Positions 7,022-13,927 of a stretch of 16,993 nucleotides of DNA are shown here, piece by piece. The position numbers and the translations under genes were made by a program. The notes beneath the pieces are model-generated. The model saw nothing but the letters and a program-made list of their open reading frames with translations. It was not told the origin of the DNA and did no database searches. How positions within the stretch are numbered: the stretch's first letter is position 1; every line of letters begins with the position of its first letter. The DNA is taken from contig PLZT01000689.1 in assembly GCA_003152255.1 (NCBI GenBank), forward strand, positions 1 to 16,993, in the 5' to 3' direction. Origin of the DNA: Methylocystaceae bacterium. GTDB taxonomy: Bacteria; Pseudomonadota; Alphaproteobacteria; Rhizobiales; Beijerinckiaceae.

Positions 7022-9634
7022 TCAACCGCCGTGGAGGCTCAGGGGCTCGCCGCCGGAAAACGGTCCGAGCGCCGCATGCGCCGCGAGAAATTCCGCGAGC
7101 TGATCCTTCTCCCGCTGCAATTGCGCGGCCTTGCGCAAGGGCAGCAGGCCGTTGCCCACGGCGAGAAGGCCGCCGATCTGGTTGAAGACCATCGAGTGCA
7201 TCACGCCGAAGCCGCCGAAAAGCGCGCCGGCGACGCAGACGAGATTGGCGCCTACGATCATCCGCCAGCTTCGGTCGATGTTTCCTTGCAGGTCGCTTGA
7301 GATGTCGCGCAGGTGAAGGAGCTTCCGCAGGCTCTCCTCCATGAAGACGATCTGCGCCGTGTCCGTGGCGATGCTGGACGCGCCGCGAAGAGAGATCGAT
7401 ACGTCCGCCTTCTTGAGCGCGATGGAATCGTTTACGCCGTCGCCGATGAAACACACGCGGCGGCCTTCCTTCTGCAGCGTCTCGACGTAGCCCGCCTTGT
7501 CCTGCGGCAGGACTTCCGCGAAGTAGCGGTCCATGCCCAGCCGCTGGGCGAGATTTCGCGTGGGCCGCTCGTGGTCGCCGGAGATGATCGCCAGATGATC
7601 CGCGCCGCGCGCCCGTAGACCCGCGATCACGTCCGCGACCTCGCTGCGATCGGCGGCCCTGAGTTCGATCGCGCCGCCCAGCCTGTCGTCAACGCCGACC
7701 ATGATCAAGGAGTGTCCCTCGTCATGGATCCGCGCGATCTCGCGATCAATCTCGCTCGGGAAGGGGATTCCCTCGTGCTGCATGAACCGGGCGCTGCCGA
7801 CGCGCACGATGTGGCCCTCCACGCCGACCGTGATGCCGTAGCCGACCGAATATTTCGAATCGTCGGTCTTCGGCATCGGCAGGCCGAGCTCGCTGAACTT
7901 GTCGAGGATGGCCTTGGCGATGGGATGGCTGAACTTGTTCTCTGCCGCCGCCGTCCATCGCAAGATCTGGTTCTCGTCGTAGCCGTCGAAGGTCACGATG
8001 CGTCCAACCTCGGGGCGCTCGCGCGTGAGAGTTCCCGTCTTGTCGAACAGGAAGGTGTCCACGTCGTTCATGGTCTCGAGCGCGCGCCCGGACTTCACGA
8101 GGATGCCCTGCTGCGCGCACAGCGTCAGGGAGGAGAGCATGGCGATGGGCGCGGCCATGCGAATGCCGGTGCCAAGATCGCAATTGACGACCGCGACCGC
8201 GCTGTTGACGCCGCGCGCGACGAGACTGATCGCGCCCAACGCGAGCGTCGGGGCGACCGCCTGATCGGCGAGTTTCTCGCCTTTCGATTGCGCATCGAGC
8301 GTGTAGCCAGCGGTGTCGTTGAGAATCTGCGCAAGCTTCGCCGAGGTCGTCTCCTCGCCCGCGCTCGTGACGGCGACGCGGATCTTGCCGGCGATGAGCG
8401 TCGTCGCCGCGAGCACCCGATCGCCCTTGATCTTCTCAACCGGAGCGGACTCGCCCGTGAGCGCATGCTGGTCCGCCATCGCCATGCCGTCGACGACCTC
8501 GCCGTCGGCGGGCACGGATTCGCCCGTGTGCACGATGATCACGTCGCCGACGCGAAGCTTTTCGAGCGGGGTCTCGACCTCGGCGCCGTCCTTGTCCAGC
8601 CAAACGAAGCGCGGCTGCTTGCCGAACACGTTGACCAACATCCTTTTGGAGTCCTGCTCGGTTTTCTCGACGAGCTTGCGGGAGATGCTGAGCGTGAGGC
8701 CGAGAACCGAGCCCGCGAAGATCTGATTGGTGGCGAGGCAGGCCGTGACGACGATCGCGTCCAAGAGGTCCACGCCGAGACGCTTTTCCTCGAAGGCGAC
8801 GTGATAGGCGCCCTTGAAGCTCGGGATGACCGAATAAAGGAACACCGCCGCGCTGAGCGGCGTCAGAATGGGAAAAGCGAAACGGCTCGCCGCCGCGAGA
8901 ATCACCGAGGCGACGGAGACCGGCAAATCGAGATCGACGGGCGAAGGCCCGTTGTCAACGGCCTTCTCAAGCGCCGAGTCGAGGATCTCGATTATCTGAT
9001 GCTTTTGGATTTGGCTCGGGTTGAAGTGGATCAGGACGCTGCCGGTCAGCTCCTGAGTCGAGAAGCGATCGACGCCGAGCGTGTTGGTTAATTCGCCCTC
9101 GATCGACTGACGCAGCTCCCGGCGCCGGAACAAGGCCGGATTGTGCAGGCGGATTCGGCCCGGGATCTCGTGCTTGACGACCCAGGTCGAGATCCAGTTT
9201 CCGTAACGAAAGAGCTGCAACTCGGGGTCGCGGCCGAGATAATCGGCGACGGCGATGGCGCGCGCTCCGGGGGCGTCGAGTCTCCTGAAAGCCGCGGCGA
9301 GCGCCTTGAGATTTTGCCGCGGGTCGCCTTCTGGATGGAAACGAATTTCAGCCCGCCCTTGTGACGCGTCGACGAACACGCTCTCCACCTCGGGCGCGGC
9401 GAAGACGCGGGCATAGAAGGCGCGCGCTTCAGCGCCGCGGGGATCGACAAAGATCGCGGGATTGACGATCTCGACGGCCGGCGTCTCCGCCTCGTCCCAG
9501 AAAACCTCGACCCGCGCCGCGACGGCCTGCTCCCTACCCGGCTGGATCGGCGCGGCCGGCGCGTAGAGCGACGGCTCCTCAACGGGGGTGAAATCCTCGA
9601 AAGACCGGACGGCGAGCGATACTGGTTGCGTCAT
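7022..9634 (-). CDS. P1B-type (heavy-metal class) P-type ATPase, catalytically intact
   Basis: This is an 870-aa inner-membrane ion pump. Two ferredoxin-like N-terminal domains (about 40-118 and 145-222, the second with IPGRIRLHNP) lack any CxxC metal site. Eight membrane helices lie in pairs near 238-282, 286-322, 456-505 and 788-834. The actuator loop is TGES (393-396), the phosphorylated Asp is D531 in DKTGTLT, and the nucleotide-domain SHP is at 569-571. SGD is at 685-687, the catalytic Lys of PQDK is K713, and the hinge GDGVND is at 731-736. In the metal-selecting helix the usual CPC-type motif is replaced by NCDLG (484-488) within CDLGTGIRMAAP. Metal specificity therefore cannot be assigned by rule; architecture is closest to the HMA2/CtpC-like branch. 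It sits between a small upstream gene (6-base gap) and the J-domain gene (27-base gap). Confidence 0.92.
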   Translation of the reverse strand: MTQPVSLAVRSFEDFTPVEEPSLYAPAAPIQPGREQAVAARVEVFWDEAETPAVEIVNPAIFVDPRGAEARAFYARVFAAPEVESVFVDASQGRAEIRFHPEGDPRQNLKALAAAFRRLDAPGARAIAVADYLGRDPELQLFRYGNWISTWVVKHEIPGRIRLHNPALFRRRELRQSIEGELTNTLGVDRFSTQELTGSVLIHFNPSQIQKHQIIEILDSALEKAVDNGPSPVDLDLPVSVASVILAAASRFAFPILTPLSAAVFLYSVIPSFKGAYHVAFEEKRLGVDLLDAIVVTACLATNQIFAGSVLGLTLSISRKLVEKTEQDSKRMLVNVFGKQPRFVWLDKDGAEVETPLEKLRVGDVIIVHTGESVPADGEVVDGMAMADQHALTGESAPVEKIKGDRVLAATTLIAGKIRVAVTSAGEETTSAKLAQILNDTAGYTLDAQSKGEKLADQAVAPTLALGAISLVARGVNSAVAVVNCDLGTGIRMAAPIAMLSSLTLCAQQGILVKSGRALETMNDVDTFLFDKTGTLTRERPEVGRIVTFDGYDENQILRWTAAAENKFSHPIAKAILDKFSELGLPMPKTDDSKYSVGYGITVGVEGHIVRVGSARFMQHEGIPFPSEIDREIARIHDEGHSLIMVGVDDRLGGAIELRAADRSEVADVIAGLRARGADHLAIISGDHERPTRNLAQRLGMDRYFAEVLPQDKAGYVETLQKEGRRVCFIGDGVNDSIALKKADVSISLRGASSIATDTAQIVFMEESLRKLLHLRDISSDLQGNIDRSWRMIVGANLVCVAGALFGGFGVMHSMVFNQIGGLLAVGNGLLPLRKAAQLQREKDQLAEFLAAHAALGPFSGGEPLSLHGG

Positions 9635-9640
9635 GGGAGA

Positions 9641-9925
9641 TCATCTCTCAGGATTGGAGCGCCCGTTCGGGAACAAGGCATCGCCGCGTAGTTTGGTTGC
9701 CCGCCGCCGGGCCCGACCGTCCTGCGCGGCCTCGAGGCCAAGAAGCACCATTCGAGCGACCGCCGCATAGGCCGCCGTGAAGGTTTCCCCGATCGCCGCG
9801 AGCGAGGCGGGAAGCTCGGGGGCGTCCAGCGTCTCCCCCGAGACGCCGCGGCTTTCGAGCCGCCGCACCGACGTGAATTTCAAACGACGTTCCGCCGCTC
9901 GCGTCGGCGCATGGTCACTTCCCAT
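9641..9925 (-). CDS. Small basic protein of unknown function heading the ATPase/J-protein unit
   Basis: This is a 94-aa product. The ATG at 9925 has GGAG about 5 bases upstream. A longer frame beginning TTG at 9985 would start inside the likely -35 box and is less likely. The first 35 residues are polar and basic. Residues about 38-75 form a more hydrophobic, probably helical stretch (ASLAAIGETFTAAYAAVARM then VLLGLEAA), and the end is again basic and Arg-rich. No family is recognised. It ends 6 bases before the ATPase start, so the two are almost certainly co-translated, and a partner or membrane-surface subunit of the pump is a reasonable guess. Mycobacterial P1B ATPases also have small partner proteins (PacL, DUF1490), but I see no sequence likeness. 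Confidence 0.62.
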   Translation of the reverse strand: MGSDHAPTRAAERRLKFTSVRRLESRGVSGETLDAPELPASLAAIGETFTAAYAAVARMVLLGLEAAQDGRARRRATKLRGDALFPNGRSNPER

Positions 9926-10030
9926 CAGATCTCCTCGGCGGCACAGATTTTGATGACAGCCTAATGACAAGGCTCGCAAAGTCAAGTAAATCGATTAGGC
10001 AAGTAAAATGCAGTCTCGGAGGCTCGCTCC
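9926..10030. promoter_or_regulatory. Divergent control region between the active ATPase unit and the pseudo-ATPase gene, with repeats
   Basis: This AT-richer 105-base gap holds two copies of CAAGTAAA (9983-9990 and 10000-10007, period 17). It also holds near-identical TGATGACA/TAATGACA (9951-9958 and 9962-9969, period 11) and a perfect 7-base inverted repeat GCCTAAT (9959-9965)/ATTAGGC (9994-10000). Candidate promoters: minus strand TTGACT (9980-9985), 16 bases, TAGGCT (9958-9963); plus strand ATGACA (9964-9969), 17 bases, TAAATC (9987-9992). The -10 boxes are weak, which fits activator control. GGAGG at 10018-10022 is the ribosome-binding site of the plus-strand gene. Confidence 0.45.
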
Positions 10031-12724
10031 ATGCCGAAAGGCGCCAGCGTCACGCTCAAACCCCGCGGGTCACGCCGCAAGACGGCCAAAGTCGAGGCCG
10101 CTAGTCCTCCCGCGCCCGTGAACCTTGGGCACATCGTGCGGCTGTCGCCGACCAGCGTGTCGATCGAGAGCGAGCTGCTGTTCGATCCGGGCTGGGAAGC
10201 GACGGCGCGGGAGTTTCTGATCCGCGCCTTCGGCGTGGAGGAGGTCGACGCCGTCACCTTCCGCCGCCGGCGGGCGCGTATCGACGTTCGCCTCAACCCG
10301 TCGGCGTCGGCCTCGGAGGCGTGGCCTAAGCTCGCCGCGGCGTTTCGCGGGACCGTGCGACGCGAGGCGGCGACGCGGGATCGCCTGGCCCGCCAGGTCG
10401 CGTCGCTGCGGTTGGTCGAGTCCGTCGCCGAGACCGCCGTGCGCGTGACCCGTCTCGGCGACGCGCTGACGACATGGCGCGTCACTCAGCATCGACACGA
10501 TCGTCTGCGGTTTTCACATCCGGTTCTGCGCCGACGCCGGGACGTCCTGCACCGGTTTCGAACGGAGCTCGCGTCGATACACGGCGTCGAGGCGCTGACG
10601 ACGAATCTGCTGACCGCGAGCGTCTGGGTGAACTTCGATCCGGATATGATCGACGCGGAGCGACTCGTCGGCGCTGTTGAAAAGTCCTGGCCGACGCTGC
10701 TCGAGGAGATGACGCCGCCCCTTTCGCCAAGGAAGCTTATCGCGGCCGGCGGGCTGCTGGGCTTCGCGCTGACGGCCCAATATTTCCGACCTGCGCTGCG
10801 GCCCTTCGCGATGCTCGGCGTGGCGCTTTACGGCCTGCCGAACGTGATCGAGGCGGCGCGGCAGCTGTCTCGCGGCGAGATCGGGCTGCCGATGCTCTAC
10901 GCGACCGGCATGGCGTTCATGCTGTGGAGCGGCATGCCGTTCTCGTCGACCGTCATGGCCGTGTTCATGCAGAGCTGGCCACGGCTGTCGCAAAGGCTCG
11001 CGCTCGGTTGCGATCGCGAGCTTTTCGGGAATTCCCGTCGGCGCTTCGTCTGGGCGCGGCTGCGCGAGAGCGACGGCGTGGAGACCCGGATCGACATCGA
11101 CCGCCTCACAGTCGGCAACATCATTCATCTGCGTCCCGGCGACTATATCCCGGTCGACGGCGTGGTTGCCGAAGGCTTCGGCGCGGTGGACGAGGACATG
11201 CTGACCGGCGTGATGGGCGCCATCGACAAGGCGCCCGGCGACAGGGTTTACGCCTCCACCTATCTGCGCGCGGGCTCCTTGGCCGTCCGCGTCTTGCGCG
11301 AGGCCGGAGCGTCGGCGGCGAGCGCCATCGCGGCCAGCCTGCCGATCGGCCCCATCTCTTACCTGCCCTCGAGCGCGGAAGTCGAGCGCGTCGCGAATCG
11401 CAACGCCAAGCCGGCGCTAGCAGCCGCGGCGCTGAGCCTCATCGTGACGCGCACGCCGAGAATTTCGCAGGCGCTCATTCGTCCTGACTACGCCACGGCG
11501 CCGCGGCTGAGCGCACAGCTATCGATCGTTACCGGCATCGCGGAGGGGTTGCGCCAGGGTATCTTCCTGCGCACGCCGGGCGCGCTCGATCGCCTGCTCG
11601 GCGCCAACGTTTATGTGTTCGACGACAGCGCGGGACTCGAACGCTCCCAGGTGGCGGTGGCGGCCGTCAGCGCCGCCGACGAGGAGGATGCGCGGACCGT
11701 GCTCTCGATCGCGACGGCCGCCTTCGCCAAGCGGGGCGACGCGCGCGCGAAGGCTCTGCGCAAAGAGAGCGCCGGGCGTCAGATCGTGCTGCCGCCGGTC
11801 CAACGTCGGCGACGACTCGCCGGGACGATCCGCTTCGAGGACGAGTTCGGTGCTCTGGTGGAGGTCGCGACCACTGCCTATGTCGGACGCGGCGAGCTTG
11901 AGATCCCTGGCTCGATGGCGTCTTCTCTCGCCGAGGCGGACATCGAGCTCGACCCGAGGCGCGATCCCCAGGATCCAGACGTCCGCCCGTTGTGGGTGGC
12001 GCGCGCCGGGCGCGTAATCGGCGTGGTCGCCTTCGAACGCCGAGAGCCGATCGGCGGTTCCGTCGTCGATATCCTGCGAGCGCGCAATCCGAACGCGCGC
12101 TTCGTCCATCTCTCCAGCGCCCCGCAGGCCAAGGCGCGCGCCGTCGCCACGGACGCCGGCGTCGAAACGGCCATCGGCGGTCTTGACATGGCCGCCAAGG
12201 CGAACGCCATCAGAGGGTTGAGCCGACGCGCGATCTGGATCGGCGACGGTTCGGCGCCGGATACGCGGATGTCCATGGCCGCGAGCGCCGTGAGCATCTC
12301 GGTCGGCGGCGTCGCGACCTTGCTAGACGACTCGGCCGACGTGATCCTGCTGCAATCTGACCTCGACGGCCTTCTGACGGTGAGGCAACTCGCGCAGGCG
12401 CATCTTTCACGGCTGCGCGCGGACTATCGCAAGGTCTATGTCGCGAATCTGCTCGGCGCCGCGGGGGCGTTCGTCGCGGGCTTTGGCAGCCTGCAGGCGG
12501 GCCTCGCTTCGAACATCGGCGCCGGCCTGGTGCTCGCGTCGCGATGGAACGACTTGCGATGCCTGGCGCGCGCCTCGCAACGCAGAGACATCATCAGGCT
12601 GTCCGCGCCGACCGAAGAGCTGGAAGGCGAGCTCATCGGCTCGGTTGCACACGACGGGCGCGAAGAAACCCTCATCGAGTTTCCGGATCTGATCGACGCC
12701 GGGTCAACAACAGACGGCGTGTAG
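10031..12724 (+). CDS. Catalytically degenerate P-type ATPase paralogue (pseudo-ATPase)
   Basis: This is an 897-aa product, collinear over its whole length with the divergent 870-aa ATPase. Shared blocks include ferredoxin-like domain 1 (compare KLAAAFRG with LAAAFRR), domain 2 (LGDALTTWRV with YGNWISTWVV), the actuator domain (PVDG, GDRVYASTYLRAG), and the last helices (YVANLLGAAGAFVAGFG). Key motifs are changed: TGES is TGVM (392-395); DKTGT is DDSAG (531-535, Asp kept, the Lys and second Thr/Gly pattern lost); SHP is missing; SGD is SSA (695-697); GDGVND is GDGSAPD (738-744); the metal-helix CDLG becomes PDYATAPRLS. ATP-driven transport is therefore very unlikely. There is no frameshift or stop, and GGAGG lies 8 bases before the ATG, so it looks like a maintained pseudoenzyme. 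It may regulate or scaffold the active pump, or sense a metal. Confidence 0.85.
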   Translation: MPKGASVTLKPRGSRRKTAKVEAASPPAPVNLGHIVRLSPTSVSIESELLFDPGWEATAREFLIRAFGVEEVDAVTFRRRRARIDVRLNPSASASEAWPKLAAAFRGTVRREAATRDRLARQVASLRLVESVAETAVRVTRLGDALTTWRVTQHRHDRLRFSHPVLRRRRDVLHRFRTELASIHGVEALTTNLLTASVWVNFDPDMIDAERLVGAVEKSWPTLLEEMTPPLSPRKLIAAGGLLGFALTAQYFRPALRPFAMLGVALYGLPNVIEAARQLSRGEIGLPMLYATGMAFMLWSGMPFSSTVMAVFMQSWPRLSQRLALGCDRELFGNSRRRFVWARLRESDGVETRIDIDRLTVGNIIHLRPGDYIPVDGVVAEGFGAVDEDMLTGVMGAIDKAPGDRVYASTYLRAGSLAVRVLREAGASAASAIAASLPIGPISYLPSSAEVERVANRNAKPALAAAALSLIVTRTPRISQALIRPDYATAPRLSAQLSIVTGIAEGLRQGIFLRTPGALDRLLGANVYVFDDSAGLERSQVAVAAVSAADEEDARTVLSIATAAFAKRGDARAKALRKESAGRQIVLPPVQRRRRLAGTIRFEDEFGALVEVATTAYVGRGELEIPGSMASSLAEADIELDPRRDPQDPDVRPLWVARAGRVIGVVAFERREPIGGSVVDILRARNPNARFVHLSSAPQAKARAVATDAGVETAIGGLDMAAKANAIRGLSRRAIWIGDGSAPDTRMSMAASAVSISVGGVATLLDDSADVILLQSDLDGLLTVRQLAQAHLSRLRADYRKVYVANLLGAAGAFVAGFGSLQAGLASNIGAGLVLASRWNDLRCLARASQRRDIIRLSAPTEELEGELIGSVAHDGREETLIEFPDLIDAGSTTDGV

Positions 12725-12753
12725 CCTCGCGAACGGAGAAGAGAGGTGAACCG

Positions 12754-12852
12754 ATGACACATGCGCGGCCATTAGTCGAGTTAGCCCATAGTCTTCATGG
12801 ACATGGGAAGGCGCGCGCCGATTCAGGCCGCCTTCCGGAGGAGCGAGCGTAA
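12754..12852 (+). CDS. Small ORF (32 aa) directly upstream of the sulfate-binding protein gene
   Basis: The ATG is preceded by GAGAGGTGAACCG, one of the best ribosome-binding sites in this part of the window. The frame ends with TAA one base before the ATG of the sulfate-binding protein gene, a geometry typical of translational coupling. The peptide (starting MTHARPLVELAHS, ending RLPEERA) has no Cys, no signal peptide and no membrane segment. It could be a regulatory leader peptide or a small protein. No homologue is recognised, and chance cannot be excluded. Confidence 0.4.
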   Translation: MTHARPLVELAHSLHGHGKARADSGRLPEERA

Positions 12853-12853
12853 A

Positions 12854-13885
12854 ATGCGCATACAGTGGCTCAATGCAGGCTCGGTGGCGGCGTGCGTAAT
12901 CGCGGGCGGGCTGATCGCGGCCAAGAACGTCCGGGGGCACGTAGCCCACCAGATACTGAACGTCTCCTACGATCCCACTCGGGAGCTGTATCAGCATCTC
13001 AATCCGGTGTTCGCGGCTCGCTATGAACAGGAGACGGGAGAATCCGTCGGCGTTCGCCAGTCGCACGGCGGCTCGTCCCATCAGGCCAGACTGGTGGCGA
13101 CCGGAGAGCAGGCGGCGGACGTTGTCACACTGGGCTTGCCCTCCGACATCGAGGGCATCGAGAAGCGCGGGCTGATCGACAAAAACTGGCGCACGCGATT
13201 GCCGGACGACGCCGAACCCTACCACTCGACAATCGTGTTCGTCGTGCGCAAGGGCAATCCCCTCCACATTTTCGATTGGCCAGACCTCGTCCTGCCGAAC
13301 GTCGAGGTGATCGTGCCCGACCCGAAGACCTCCGGAAACGGCCAGCTCGCCGCGCTCGCCGCCTGGGGATATGTCGTGACGCATGGCGGGGATGAAAGCA
13401 AAGCGCGCGCGTTCTTGAAATCGCTTTACGACCACGCGCCGTTTCTCCTTCCGGCGGCGCGCGCCGCAGGCGTGGCTTTCGCGATCGAGAAGAAGGGCGA
13501 CGTGCACCTCGCCTGGGAAAACGAGGCGTTGCGCGAAGTCGCCGAATCGAAGGGCGCGCTCGAGATCGTCTATCCGTCCATCAGCATCTTAGCGGAGCCC
13601 GCCGTCGCCTGGGTGGACGCCAATGTTGAAAAGCACAAGAGCGCCGAGCCCGCCCAGGCCTATCTGCGCTTTCTCTTCACCGAGGAGGCGCAGGAGATCA
13701 TCGCCTCGGAGGGGTATCGCCCCAACGACCAGAACGTGCTGGCGCGCCACGCGAAGCGCTTCCATGAAATGAACCTTTTTCCGATCGCCGTGATCGCGCG
13801 CGATTGGGCCGACGCGCAGCAAAAGTTCTTCGCCGAGAACGGCGTGATCGACCTGATTTACGTTCCAAAGCCGCGCAACGACTGA
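12854..13885 (+). CDS. Periplasmic sulfate-binding protein (Sbp/CysP family)
   Basis: This is a 343-aa product with an N-terminal signal peptide (about residues 1-31). It has the family's sulfate-binding blocks: SYDPTRELY (38-46), QSHGGSSHQA (69-78), ADVVTLGLPSDIE (88-100) and PDPKTSGNGQ around 155. Such proteins capture sulfate in the periplasm and pass it to the CysTWA ABC importer. No cysT, cysW or cysA is present here; instead a SulP permease follows after 42 bases. I start at the ATG at 12854, with GGAGGAG about 10 bases upstream. An in-frame ATG at 12797 has no ribosome-binding site and would put charged residues before the signal peptide. It may feed an ABC system encoded elsewhere, or act with the SulP protein. 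Confidence 0.9.
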   Translation: MRIQWLNAGSVAACVIAGGLIAAKNVRGHVAHQILNVSYDPTRELYQHLNPVFAARYEQETGESVGVRQSHGGSSHQARLVATGEQAADVVTLGLPSDIEGIEKRGLIDKNWRTRLPDDAEPYHSTIVFVVRKGNPLHIFDWPDLVLPNVEVIVPDPKTSGNGQLAALAAWGYVVTHGGDESKARAFLKSLYDHAPFLLPAARAAGVAFAIEKKGDVHLAWENEALREVAESKGALEIVYPSISILAEPAVAWVDANVEKHKSAEPAQAYLRFLFTEEAQEIIASEGYRPNDQNVLARHAKRFHEMNLFPIAVIARDWADAQQKFFAENGVIDLIYVPKPRND

Positions 13886-13927
13886 ACGAGCCGCCGCAAA
13901 CGCGCCACCATCGCACAGGATCGCGCC

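Noticed and set aside
8516..8533. Second TGES-like tetrapeptide in the intact ATPase (residues 370-373)
   Set aside because: It lies before the PADG turn in the actuator domain. The functional TGES is at residues 393-396.
7712..9091. Long plus-strand open frame (459 codons) opposite the intact ATPase
   Set aside because: Composition is dominated by Arg, Asp, His and Val in the pattern produced by the reverse strand of a GC-rich gene. No ribosome-binding site, no domain, and it lies wholly over a certain gene.
10514..12109. Minus-strand open frames of about 200 codons opposite the pseudo-ATPase
   Set aside because: Shadow composition. Their presence does not suggest that the pseudo-ATPase frame is wrong, since that frame aligns with the neighbouring ATPase throughout.
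10031..12724. Pseudo-ATPase as a sequencing artefact or decaying pseudogene
   Set aside because: Motif changes are substitutions within an open, full-length frame with a good start, and the flanking fold-defining blocks are preserved. Frameshifts or stops would be expected for decay.
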